From Streptomyces sp. SLBN-31 (GTDB lineage Bacteria > Actinomycetota > Actinomycetes > Streptomycetales > Streptomycetaceae): a stretch of 64,000 bases of DNA. The first letter of the stretch is position 1; each line of letters opens with the position of its first letter. Below the pieces are notes generated by a model that was not told the DNA's origin, made no database searches, and worked only from the letters and a program-made list of their open reading frames with translations. A program made the position numbers and the translations under genes. The stretch is taken from contig NZ_VFNC01000001.1 in assembly GCF_006715395.1 (NCBI RefSeq), positions 248,001 to 312,000 on the forward strand. The letters run 5' to 3'. Positions 40,051 to 48,016 of this stretch are shown piece by piece.

Positions 40051-40138
40051 TCAACCGCCTCCCCGAAATGGGTGATTAATGGGATTTCATCCAATATTTC
40101 CGTAGTTCCGGAGGTGTTGGCGTGAACAGTGAGTCCAC

Positions 40139-40639
40139 ATGGACCTCCTGGACCACCGAATCCTCTCCGCCTGCCGCGCGTACGGCGCCGACCCGCGCGT
40201 CGCCGGTGTCGCGCGCGCCCTTTCCCGGGCCGGCGAGCACGGTGCGCTGTGGCTCGTGACGGGCCTCGTCGGGGCCGCCGTGGACGGCGCGCGGCGCGGC
40301 GCCTGGTTGCGCGGTGCGGCGCTCACCGGGGGAGCGCACCTCGTCAGCATGGGTGTGAAGAGGGTGGTGCGGCGCCCGCGCCCGGCACACGTCGAACACC
40401 TCGCGCCCACGTTCGGCCCGCACTCCTTCCCCAGCTCGCACGCGACCTCCGCCGCGGCCGCCGCCCTCGTCTACGGGGCCCTCGGCGCGTACGCCGTTCC
40501 GCCACTCGCCGCCGCGATGTGCCTGTCCCGGCTGGTCGTCGGCGTCCACCACCCCTCGGACGTGGTGGCGGGCGCGGCCCTCGGGGCGCTCACGGCCCGC
40601 CTGGGCTCGCGCTGGGTGGGAGGGGGCGCGCATGACTGA
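40139..40639 (+). CDS. PAP2-family polyprenyl phosphoribose phosphatase-like
   Basis: A 166-residue membrane phosphatase of the PAP2 family with the three motifs in order: KRVVRRPRP (~76-84), PSSHATSA (~101-108) and SRLVVGVHHPSDVVAG (~134-149), whose His residues form the phospho-enzyme site. In mycobacteria a PAP2 protein next to the UbiA gene is proposed to remove the 5-phosphate of decaprenylphosphoryl-5-phosphoribose; the same pairing here suggests that role. The start lacks a good ribosome site: GGAGG at ~40110 is too far from ATG 40139. It overlaps the next gene by 8 bases. Confidence 0.88.
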   Translation: MDLLDHRILSACRAYGADPRVAGVARALSRAGEHGALWLVTGLVGAAVDGARRGAWLRGAALTGGAHLVSMGVKRVVRRPRPAHVEHLAPTFGPHSFPSSHATSAAAAALVYGALGAYAVPPLAAAMCLSRLVVGVHHPSDVVAGAALGALTARLGSRWVGGGAHD

Positions 40640-41621
40640 GGCAGCGCCCCTCACGGACGGCGCACGCTCCCGAGAGGCGGCGCTTGTGGAACAGCGCACG
40701 CCCGAACGCACCCCCGCGCCACCCCCGAAGCGCACCCCCGCCACGCTCCTCACGGGTCTGCTGAGAACCGCACGCCCCAAGCAGTGGGTCAAGAACCTCC
40801 TGGTCGTCGCCGCCCCCGCGGCCGCCGGCGAGCTCTTCACCCGCTCCGCGATCCCCCGCCTCACCGCGGTCTTCGTCCTGTTCACGGCCTGCGCCGCCGC
40901 CGTCTACCTCGTCAACGACGCCCGGGACGCCGACGCCGACCGCGCCCACCCCGCCAAGCGCCACCGCCCGGTCGCGGCCGGCCAGGTCCCCGTACCGCTC
41001 GCCTACGCCGTCGCGGGCGTCCTCGGCGTGCTCGCGCCGGCCGCCGCGGCCTGGCTGGTCTCACCGGCCGTCGCGGCACTGCTCACGGCCTACCTCGGCA
41101 TGCAACTGGCGTACTGCGTCAGCCTCAAGCGCGTCCTGGTCGTGGACCTCGTGGTCGTCACGACCGGCTTCCTGATGCGGGCCGTGTCCGGCGGGCTCGC
41201 GCTGGGCATCCCGCTGTCCCGCTGGTTCCTGATCACGACCGGCTTCGGCGCCCTGTTCATGGTGTCGGCCAAGCGCTACTCCGAAGCCGTCCAGATGGCC
41301 GGAAAGGCGGGCGCCACGCGCGCGCTGCTCACCGAGTACACCACCGGATACCTGCGCTTCGTCTGGCAGCTGGCCGCGGGCGTCGCCGTCCTCGGCTACT
41401 GCATGTGGGCCCTGGAGGAGGGCGGACTCCCGCACACCGGCGTGCTGCCCTGGCGCCAGCTCTCCATGGTCGCCTTCGTCCTCGCGGTCCTGCGGTACGC
41501 CGTCTTCGCCGACCGGGGCACCGCCGGCGAACCGGAGGACGTCGTCCTGCGCGACCGTGCCCTCGCCGTCATCGGGCTGGTCTGGCTGGCGATGTACGGG
41601 CTGGCGGTGGCGAACTGGTAG
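40632..41621 (+). CDS. Decaprenyl-phosphate phosphoribosyltransferase-like (UbiA family)
   Basis: A 329-residue UbiA-superfamily prenyltransferase with about nine membrane helices after a ~45-residue polar N-terminus. The Mg2+/diphosphate motif is VNDARDADADRAHPAKRHRP (~97-116); a second conserved loop is AYCVSLKRVLVVDLVVV. It matches the enzyme (Rv3806c in mycobacteria) that joins PRPP to decaprenyl phosphate, the first step towards decaprenylphosphoryl-arabinose. ATG 40632 overlaps the phosphatase gene, so they are coupled. With dprE1/dprE2 across the gap this makes a four-gene pathway. Confidence 0.92.
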   Translation: MTEAAPLTDGARSREAALVEQRTPERTPAPPPKRTPATLLTGLLRTARPKQWVKNLLVVAAPAAAGELFTRSAIPRLTAVFVLFTACAAAVYLVNDARDADADRAHPAKRHRPVAAGQVPVPLAYAVAGVLGVLAPAAAAWLVSPAVAALLTAYLGMQLAYCVSLKRVLVVDLVVVTTGFLMRAVSGGLALGIPLSRWFLITTGFGALFMVSAKRYSEAVQMAGKAGATRALLTEYTTGYLRFVWQLAAGVAVLGYCMWALEEGGLPHTGVLPWRQLSMVAFVLAVLRYAVFADRGTAGEPEDVVLRDRALAVIGLVWLAMYGLAVANW

Positions 41622-41712
41622 ACGCCCGCCGCGAGGTCACCGGCACCGTCGCGCCGGGGCTTTTCGGGGGTACTCGCACATTGGTCTCCCGAACGGAGGG
41701 CAGAGTCGGACC

Positions 41713-42666
41713 ATGGACTGGCTGAAGAAGCTCCCCGTCGTCGGGCCGCTGGTGGCGAGCCTGATGGCCACGCACGCGTGGCGGTCGTTCGAGCGTCTGG
41801 ACCGGGTGAAGTGGACCCGTCTGGCCGCCGCGATGACGTTCACGAGTTTCGTCGCGCTGTTCCCGCTGCTCACCGTGGCCGCCACGGTCGCCGCGGCCAC
41901 GCTCAGCGAGAAGCAGCAGACGGATCTGCAGAACAAGATCGCCGAGCAGGTGCCCGGCATCTCCGACCAGCTCGACATCAACGGCCTCGTCCAGAACGCC
42001 GGCACCATCGGACTCATCGCCGGCGCCGCCCTGCTGTTCACCGGCATCGGCTGGGCCGGCTCGACGCGCGAGTGCCTGCGCGCGGTGTGGGAGATGCCCG
42101 ACCAGGAGGAGAACTACCTCCTGCGCAAAGCCAAGGACCTCGGCATCCTCGTGGGCCTCGGCGGCGCCGTCCTGGTCACCCTCGCCGCCTCCACCGTCGC
42201 CTCGGCGATGGTCGGCTGGATCACCCGGCAGACAGGGCTGGAGAAGGGCGGCTGGGGCGGGATCCTGCTGTACGTCGCCGCGTTCGCGGTCGCCGTGTTC
42301 GCCGACTTCCTGCTGCTCCTGTACGTCCTGACGATGCTGCCCGGCGTCGAACCGCCGCGCCGCCGCCTGACCGTCGCGGCACTGACCGGCGCGATCGGCT
42401 TCGAGCTGCTGAAGGCGCTGCTGAGCGGCTACATGCAGGGTGTGGCCGCGAAGAGCATGTACGGCGCCTTCGGGGTCCCCGTAGCCCTCCTGCTGTGGAT
42501 CAACTTCACCTCGAAGCTGGTCCTGTTCTGCGCCGCGTGGACGGCGACGCAGAGCGAGGAGCAGGAGGTGCGCGAGGAGGAACGGGAGGAGCGGGCGGAG
42601 ACCGTGCGCAAGGTCAGGGACGAGACCGGCGACGTACCAGATCGGGCAGCGGCCAGCGGCGGTTGA
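41713..42666 (+). CDS. YihY/BrkB-family inner-membrane protein
   Basis: A 317-residue protein with six or so membrane helices. AAAMTFTSFVALFPLLTVAA, GAALLFTGIGWAGSTRECLR, VALTGAIGFE-like AALTGAIGFELLKALLSGY and FGVPVALLLWINFTSKLVLF are the blocks that define YihY/BrkB (once called ribonuclease BN). The tail is a charged Glu/Arg segment (EEEREERAETVRK). Function uncertain: proposed transporters or envelope-stress proteins. ATG 41713 was chosen. The last 53 bases overlap the 3' end of the convergent carboxypeptidase gene. In mycobacteria a YihY gene also neighbours trpS and dacB1. Confidence 0.9.
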   Translation: MDWLKKLPVVGPLVASLMATHAWRSFERLDRVKWTRLAAAMTFTSFVALFPLLTVAATVAAATLSEKQQTDLQNKIAEQVPGISDQLDINGLVQNAGTIGLIAGAALLFTGIGWAGSTRECLRAVWEMPDQEENYLLRKAKDLGILVGLGGAVLVTLAASTVASAMVGWITRQTGLEKGGWGGILLYVAAFAVAVFADFLLLLYVLTMLPGVEPPRRRLTVAALTGAIGFELLKALLSGYMQGVAAKSMYGAFGVPVALLLWINFTSKLVLFCAAWTATQSEEQEVREEEREERAETVRKVRDETGDVPDRAAASGG

Positions 42667-43891
42667 CCAGGAACGCGGCCCCCGCGAGCAGCGCCAGCGC
42701 CCCTGCGGAGATCGCGAACGCGGTCCCCATGCCGCCGCCGGTGTGCCCGGCGGCCTTCGCCGCCGGGGCGGCCGACGCGTTGCTCCCGGCGCCGCCCGCC
42801 TGCCCGTCCGAGGCGTTGGCGCCCGGCTGGGCGCTCGCCCGGACGGTGCTCCTCGGCGGCACCAGCTCACCCACCGCGCGGGCCTTCCCGGCCGCCGCGA
42901 AACCCCAGTCGAAGAGCTTGGCGGTCTCCTTGTAGACCTCGTTGTGCTCTTCCTTCTCGGGGTGCATGACCGTCACCAGCAGCACCCTGCCGTCGCGCTC
43001 GGCGACCCCTGTGAAGGTCGCGCCCGCGTTGGTGGTGTTGCCGTTCTTGACGCCCGCGATGCCCTGGTAGACGGAGATGTCGGTGTCGCCGGCCAGCAGC
43101 CGGTTGGTGTTCTGGATCTCGAAGGGCTCCCGGACCGTCTTGCCCTTCTTGTTCTTCTTCGTCTCGCCCGGGAACTCCGCCCGCACGGTCGAGCAGTACT
43201 CGCGGAAGTCCTTCTTCTGCAAGCCGGAGCGGGCGAACAGCGTCAGGTCGTACGCGGAGGAGACCTGCCTGGGGGCGTCGTAGCCGTCGGGTGTGACCAC
43301 GTTCGTGTCGAGGGCCTGGAGCTCCTGGGCGTGCGCGTTCATCTCCTTGACGGTGTTGCCGACACCGTCGTTCATCGCCGACAGCACGTGCACGGCGTCG
43401 TTGCCGGAGCGCAGGAAGACGCCGAGCCACAGGTCGTGGACCGTGTAGGTCTCGCCCTCCTTTATCCCGACCAGGCTGGAGCCGGCGCCCATGCCCGCCA
43501 GGTCCGCGGGCACCACCTTGTGCTTCTCGCCGCGCGGGAACTTCGGCAGCAGCGTGTCCGCGAACAGCATCTTCATCGTGGACGCCGGAGGCAGCCGCCA
43601 GTGCGCGTTGTGCGCGGCGAGGACCTCGCCTGACTCGGCGTCCGCGACGATCCACGAGCGCGCGGTGACGTCCTTGGGCAGTACCGGAGCGCCGCTGCCC
43701 AGATCGACCTGTGTGCCGGGCCGGCCGAGCCGGGCGCCGCCCACGGACGACATGCCCGCCGGCGGAGTGGCCGAGGGGCTCGTGGAGGGGCTGGGGGCCG
43801 CGAGGGCGACGGGCGCGGTCAACGCGAGCGACGACAGGGCGGCGGAGGTGATCAGAAGGGATCGCCTGACGGTCTTCTTGGGTGCGGGCAC
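42614..43891 (-). CDS. D-alanyl-D-alanine carboxypeptidase (PBP5-like)
   Basis: A 425-residue low-molecular-weight penicillin-binding protein that trims the last D-Ala of peptidoglycan side chains. Signal peptide (SSLALTAPVALAA), Ser/Pro linker, then the serine transferase domain: SxxK in PPASTMKML and SxN in FLRSGNDAVH. The third motif is KNG in GVKNGNTTNAG instead of the usual KTG. A second linker and a C-terminal helix (AFAISAGALALLAGAAFLV) with a basic end anchor it in the membrane. GTG 43891 was chosen as the start just before the basic part of the signal. It converges on yihY with a 53-base 3' overlap. Confidence 0.92.
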   Translation of the reverse strand: MPAPKKTVRRSLLITSAALSSLALTAPVALAAPSPSTSPSATPPAGMSSVGGARLGRPGTQVDLGSGAPVLPKDVTARSWIVADAESGEVLAAHNAHWRLPPASTMKMLFADTLLPKFPRGEKHKVVPADLAGMGAGSSLVGIKEGETYTVHDLWLGVFLRSGNDAVHVLSAMNDGVGNTVKEMNAHAQELQALDTNVVTPDGYDAPRQVSSAYDLTLFARSGLQKKDFREYCSTVRAEFPGETKKNKKGKTVREPFEIQNTNRLLAGDTDISVYQGIAGVKNGNTTNAGATFTGVAERDGRVLLVTVMHPEKEEHNEVYKETAKLFDWGFAAAGKARAVGELVPPRSTVRASAQPGANASDGQAGGAGSNASAAPAAKAAGHTGGGMGTAFAISAGALALLAGAAFLVNRRWPLPDLVRRRSRP

Positions 43892-43982
43892 GGACGGAAA
43901 CGTACAGGGCACCGGTCGTGAAGTCCCGCCGCCCTCCCCACCCCGGGCGCGGGGCACAAGTGGCGGCGGCGATACTGAACGC

Positions 43983-44222
43983 ATGAAGCTCAGCCGCCCT
44001 GTCTCCTGGTTCCTGCTCGCCTTCGGGGTGTGGAGCTGGGTCATCTGGGTCACTTTCGTGAAAAATCTCATCAAGGACGGCAGCGGGCTCGCGTTCGACG
44101 ACGGCCACCCGACGGCGTACTTCTGGGTCCATCTGACGCTGGCGGTCGTCTCCTTCGTATTGGGGACGGTCATCGGCGGCATCGGGTTGCGTGGGCTGCG
44201 CGCATTGCGCCGCACTTCATAA
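43983..44222 (+). CDS. SCO4848-type small membrane protein
   Basis: A 79-residue protein with two hydrophobic helices (WFLLAFGVWSWVIWVTFV and LTLAVVSFVLGTVIGGIG) joined by a polar loop containing FDDGHPTAYFWVH, and a basic C-terminus. I recognise it as the conserved actinobacterial family named after S. coelicolor SCO4848, of unknown function. ATG 43983 is divergent from the carboxypeptidase start (92 bases apart). The conserved position next to a penicillin-binding protein hints at an envelope role, which is only inference. Confidence 0.85.
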   Translation: MKLSRPVSWFLLAFGVWSWVIWVTFVKNLIKDGSGLAFDDGHPTAYFWVHLTLAVVSFVLGTVIGGIGLRGLRALRRTS

Positions 44223-44283
44223 CCGGACGGACGCCGAAGAACCGGCAGGAACCGACACAACAGACTGCGGGGTACACGGCACA

Positions 44284-45579
44284 GTGGTCATCGTCTTCGC
44301 TCTGCTCGCGCTCGGCGTCCTGGTGGGGGCCAACTGGTACCTGTGGCGCCGCCTGTTCCGCGACACGACGCGGGGCGCGGGCTTCGCACGCCGGGCGGGC
44401 GCGGCGCTGATCGCGGGCGGCTGGGCGCTGGCGGTCGGCGCGATCGTGGCCGAGCGGGCCGGGGCGCCCTTCTGGCTCCAGCAGGTGCTGGCCTGGCCGG
44501 GCTTCCTGTGGCTGGCGCTCTCCGTCTACCTGCTGCTCGCGGTCGTCGCGGGCGAGGTCGTACGGCCGCTGCTGCGGCGGCTCCTGGAGTGGCGGGCGCA
44601 CGCGTCGGCCGCCGCGCCCGCGGACGCCGAGCCGGTGCCGGCGGGCGCCGTCGTGTCACGGGCGCCGGCGGCCGAAGGGGCGCGCGCATCGGATCCCGCG
44701 CCGGAGCGCGAGCCCGCACAGCCCGGGGCGGAACCCGGGAGCGCTCTTGCGGTTGCCGACCCCTCCCGCCGCCTGTTCGTCTCCCGTGTCGTGGCCGGTG
44801 CCGCCGCCGCGGCGGCCGTGGGGACCGTCGGCTACGGCACCTACGGTGTGCTGCGCGGGCCGCGCGTCAAGCGGGTCACGGTGCCGCTGGCCAAGCTGCC
44901 GCGCGCGGCGCACGGATACCGCATCGCGGTGGTCAGCGACATCCACCTGGGGCCGATCCTGGGCCGGGGCTTCGCGCAGCAGGTCGTCGACACGATCAAC
45001 TCCACGCAGCCCGACATCGTCGCGGTCGTCGGCGACCTGGTCGACGGCAGCGTCAAGAACCTGGGACCGGCGGCCGCCCCGTTGCGGCAGCTGCGCGCGC
45101 CCTCCTACTTCGTCACCGGCAACCACGAGTACTACTCCGGCGCCGAGCAGTGGGTCGAGGAGGTGCGCCGGCTCGGACTGCGCCCGCTGGAGAACGCCCG
45201 CACCGAACTGCCGTACTTCGACCTGGCCGGCGTCAACGACATCGCGGGCGAGAGCGAGGGACAGGGCCCCGACTTCGGCAGGGCGCTCGGCGACCGGGAC
45301 ACGGCACGCGCGTGCGTGCTCCTCGCCCACCAGCCCGTCCAGATCCACGAGGCCGTCAGGCACCACGTCGACCTCCAGCTCTCCGGCCACACCCACGGCG
45401 GCCAGCTCTGGCCCGGCAACTTCCTGGCGGCGGCCGCGAACCCCACCGTCGCGGGCCTGGAGCGCTACGGCGACACCCAGCTCTACGTCAGCCGGGGCGC
45501 CGGTGCCTGGGGCCCGCCCACGCGCGTGGGCGCCCCGTCGGACATCACCGTGATCGAGCTGGCCTCCACGCGCGCGTGA
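44284..45579 (+). CDS. Membrane-anchored metallophosphoesterase
   Basis: A 431-residue protein. The N-terminal half has about four hydrophobic helices (VFALLALGVLVGANWYL, GWALAVGAIV, FLWLALSVYLLLAVVAG, VVAGAAAAAAVGTVGYGTYG) with a disordered Ala/Pro/Glu insert (~105-160). The C-terminal ~230 residues are a calcineurin-like phosphoesterase: AVVSDIHLGPI, VGDLVDGS, FVTGNHEYY, LLAHQP and LSGHTHGGQLWPGN supply the two-metal site. Members of this group (YkuE-like) act outside the membrane or on lipids. GTG 44284 is the best start; the upstream stretch has only a loose GGGG. It follows the small membrane gene by 61 bases. Confidence 0.9.
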   Translation: MVIVFALLALGVLVGANWYLWRRLFRDTTRGAGFARRAGAALIAGGWALAVGAIVAERAGAPFWLQQVLAWPGFLWLALSVYLLLAVVAGEVVRPLLRRLLEWRAHASAAAPADAEPVPAGAVVSRAPAAEGARASDPAPEREPAQPGAEPGSALAVADPSRRLFVSRVVAGAAAAAAVGTVGYGTYGVLRGPRVKRVTVPLAKLPRAAHGYRIAVVSDIHLGPILGRGFAQQVVDTINSTQPDIVAVVGDLVDGSVKNLGPAAAPLRQLRAPSYFVTGNHEYYSGAEQWVEEVRRLGLRPLENARTELPYFDLAGVNDIAGESEGQGPDFGRALGDRDTARACVLLAHQPVQIHEAVRHHVDLQLSGHTHGGQLWPGNFLAAAANPTVAGLERYGDTQLYVSRGAGAWGPPTRVGAPSDITVIELASTRA

Positions 45580-45580
45580 G

Positions 45581-45694
45581 GGGGCGGCCCGCCGCGAAGA
45601 ACCCGCTCTCACGCCGTACGCCGACGTCGGCGGCAGCCAGTACCTGGACGACGGCACGGGCGTCTACCGGCTGTGGAGCCTGAACTGGATCTGA
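45581..45694 (+). pseudogene. Possible remnant of a gene's 3' end
   Basis: A frame open over 45581-45694 without a usable start reads ...YADVGGSQYLDDGTGVYRLW then SLNWI and stop. The composition looks like the folded C-terminal end of a real protein, unlike the Arg/Pro-rich translations of the other frames. No match to the neighbouring metallophosphoesterase. It may be the leftover of a deleted gene; evidence is weak. Confidence 0.3.
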
Positions 45695-45707
45695 CGCCGT
45701 ACGGGGA

Positions 45708-47165
45708 CTACGGCGTCGCGGAGGCCGTCCGCGTCGGCAGCGTGACCGTGACCGCGAGACCCTCCCCGGGCGCCGTGCGCACCGCCACCTCACCGCCGTG
45801 GGCGTGCACGACCCCCTGCACGATGGCCAGTCCGAGACCGCTGCCCGCGCCTCCACCGGCCCGGAAGAACCGGTCGAAGACCCGCGCCGCGTCGTCCTCG
45901 CACAGCCCCGGACCGTCGTCCGCGACACTCAGCCGCACCACGCCGTCCTCCCGCCGCACGCCCAACCGCACCGGCACCTCGGCCGGTGTGTGCGTGCGGA
46001 CGTTGCCCACGAGATTGCCGAGCACCTGCCTGAGCCCCGACTCGTCCGCACGCACCAGCACGGAGCCGTCGGCGGCGACCTCGACGGGCCGGTCCGGCTG
46101 CTGCGCCCGCAGGTCCTGGGCGGCGTCCCGCACCAGACGGCTGATGTCGACGTTGCGAAAGCGCAGTTCGGGCTGCTGGTCCAGACGGGCCAGCGTCAAC
46201 AGCTCGTCCACCAGCCGCCCCATGCGGTCGGTCTCGGCGAGCACCCGCTCCCAGGCCCGCTTCCGCTCGTCCGGATCGCTGAGCATCCCCTTGTCGTACA
46301 GCTGCAGATAGCCGCGTATCGCCGACAGCGGGGTGCGCAGCTCGTGCGAGGCGTCGGCGACGAAACGGCGCAGCTGGGCCGCGCTGTCCTCACGGGTCCG
46401 GTACGCCGACTCCACCTGGTGCAGCATGGAGTTGAGGGCCAGGCGCAGCTGCTCGACCTCCTGAGTGGGGTGGTGGCTGGAGGGCACCCGCCGGGTCAGG
46501 TCGCCCTCGGCTATGGCCGACGACGTCTCCACCATGTCCTCCAGCGGCCGCATCCGCCGCCGCACACTGAACAGCGTCAGACAGGCCAGCAGGGCGAGCA
46601 GCAGGGTGCCGATGGTCAGGTCGAGTTTGAGGGCCTTCAGCATGCCCCGGTGCAGGGCGTCGGTGGAGCTGGCCAGCAGGATGTAGGTGCCGTCGGACAG
46701 TTGTGTCGCCGTGACCCGGTACGGCGCGCCGTGCACGCTGACGTCCTGCGGCCGGGTGTGCCCCATCAGGGTGTGCGGGTCGCCGACCGCCCGGCTCAGA
46801 CTGCGCTGCGCCTCGGTGGGCTTGAAGCCGAGAATGCTGGCTACGTGGCCGTCGGCGCCGACGGCGGCGTAGATCGTGTCCGGGGCCGCGCGCTCGTCGG
46901 TCTGCTGGGGGGCGAGCCGGTCGTGGACGAAGCCCAGCACGCTGAGCGAGTCGATCTGCCGCAGCGTCAGCTGCGAACCGCCCAGCGACTCCCGGGTCTT
47001 GGTCAGCTCGGTGTCGACCTGGTCGAGCAGGTAGTACCGCATGCCCATCAGGCTGACGGCGGTCGCCGCGACGATGCCGAGCGCGAGCAGCGCGACATTG
47101 GTCAGCGTGAGCTTGGCGCGCAGCGAGTGGATGCCCCGTTCGCAGTTCAGCCAGCGGGCCTTCAT
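45708..47165 (-). CDS. Sensor histidine kinase
   Basis: A 485-residue membrane kinase. First helix ~22-42, external sensor ~43-180 (includes LRQIDSLSVLGFVHDRL), second helix ~183-203, HAMP ~205-258, dimerisation helix with H-box DASHELRTPLSAIRGYLQL (~268-286), and the ATPase domain with N-box VLGNLVGNVRTHTP, G1 SVADDGPGLCEDD and G2 GSGLGLAIVQGVV. It is translationally coupled (ATGA) to the response regulator gene just upstream in the operon. The divergent MMPL transporter is the likely target. The signal is unknown; the sensor has no recognisable fold. Confidence 0.94.
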   Translation of the reverse strand: MKARWLNCERGIHSLRAKLTLTNVALLALGIVAATAVSLMGMRYYLLDQVDTELTKTRESLGGSQLTLRQIDSLSVLGFVHDRLAPQQTDERAAPDTIYAAVGADGHVASILGFKPTEAQRSLSRAVGDPHTLMGHTRPQDVSVHGAPYRVTATQLSDGTYILLASSTDALHRGMLKALKLDLTIGTLLLALLACLTLFSVRRRMRPLEDMVETSSAIAEGDLTRRVPSSHHPTQEVEQLRLALNSMLHQVESAYRTREDSAAQLRRFVADASHELRTPLSAIRGYLQLYDKGMLSDPDERKRAWERVLAETDRMGRLVDELLTLARLDQQPELRFRNVDISRLVRDAAQDLRAQQPDRPVEVAADGSVLVRADESGLRQVLGNLVGNVRTHTPAEVPVRLGVRREDGVVRLSVADDGPGLCEDDAARVFDRFFRAGGGAGSGLGLAIVQGVVHAHGGEVAVRTAPGEGLAVTVTLPTRTASATP

Positions 47166-47851
47166 GCCAGCCCGTATCCCACACCACGCCGCGTGGTGAT
47201 CACCGGTGGCCCCAGGGCGTCCAGTTTGCGGCGCAGATAGCTGATGTAGGTCTCCACCACGGTCGACTCGGGCGGGGTGTGCTCGTACTGCCAGACGTGC
47301 CGCAGCAGTTGCTCCTTGGGCACGATCCGGCCGCCGTTGCGCACCAGGAACCGCAGCAGCGCGTACTCGGTGGGGGTGAGTTCGACGCTGCGGCCCGCGC
47401 GGTGGACGCTATACGTCGTCTCGTCCAGCTCCAGGTCGCCGTAGCGCAGCGGCGGCCGCTGCGGCAGGACGTCGGCCGGCCGGGTGCGCCGCAGCACCGC
47501 CGTGATCCGGGCGACGACCTCGTCGATGTTGAACGGCTTGGTGATGTAGTCGTCGCCGAAGCCGAGGGCGCCGACGACCTCGGCGGGCGAGTCCCGCGCG
47601 GTGAGGAAGACCAGGGCCAGGTCCGGCCTGCGGTCGCGCAGTTCGCGGCCCAGCGCGCGCCCGTCCCCGTCCGGGAGCATGACGTCGAGCAGCGCCGCGT
47701 CCGGCCGGGTGCGCTCGGCGAGCGCGAGGGCCTCGCGGACGGTGCCCGCGACCATCACCTCGAAGCGGTGGTAGCGAAGGGCGATGGCGAGAACGTCCGC
47801 GATGCTCGGTTCGTCCTCCACCACCAGCACGGTGCCTGGAGCCGTCGTCAT
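47162..47851 (-). CDS. OmpR-family response regulator
   Basis: A 229-residue regulator. Receiver domain (1-120): acidic pocket VVEDEPS, phospho-acceptor Asp in LLDVMLPDGDG (~53), Thr in LVFLTARDSP and Lys in DDYITKPFN. The C-terminal winged helix (~135-229) has ELTPTEYALLRFLVRNGG and VETYISYLRRKLDALG. ATG 47851 is the natural start of the receiver domain; its stop overlaps the kinase start by 4 bases. Divergent from the MMPL gene, with a 20-bp palindrome in the shared ~165-base gap. Confidence 0.95.
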   Translation of the reverse strand: MTTAPGTVLVVEDEPSIADVLAIALRYHRFEVMVAGTVREALALAERTRPDAALLDVMLPDGDGRALGRELRDRRPDLALVFLTARDSPAEVVGALGFGDDYITKPFNIDEVVARITAVLRRTRPADVLPQRPPLRYGDLELDETTYSVHRAGRSVELTPTEYALLRFLVRNGGRIVPKEQLLRHVWQYEHTPPESTVVETYISYLRRKLDALGPPVITTRRGVGYGLA

Positions 47852-47928
47852 GCCCCCAGTATCGGGCGGGCCACTGACAGTCGGGGCCCGAACCGTCTTT
47901 GGAATTCCTTGAGAGTCATGGCCGAATC

Positions 47929-47948
47929 CCTCCACGCGCGCGTGGAGG
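47929..47948. promoter_or_regulatory. 20-bp palindrome upstream of the MMPL gene
   Basis: CCTCCACGCGCGCGTGGAGG is a perfect 20-bp palindrome ~70 bases before the MMPL start. As DNA it could bind a regulator; as RNA it folds into a hairpin in the leader. OmpR-type sites are normally direct repeats, so it need not be the response regulator's site. Confidence 0.45.
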
Positions 47949-48016
47949 TCCCGATGCTGTTGCGCAGGACCTGGGGGACCGACCGACGACCGGATGACGA
48001 CGAAGGAGCTTTGATC

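Noticed and set aside
40122..40139. GTG 40122 as start of the PAP2 gene because GGAGG precedes it
   Set aside because: It is in a different frame and runs to a stop after about 45 codons; the PAP2 domain is in the frame of ATG 40139.
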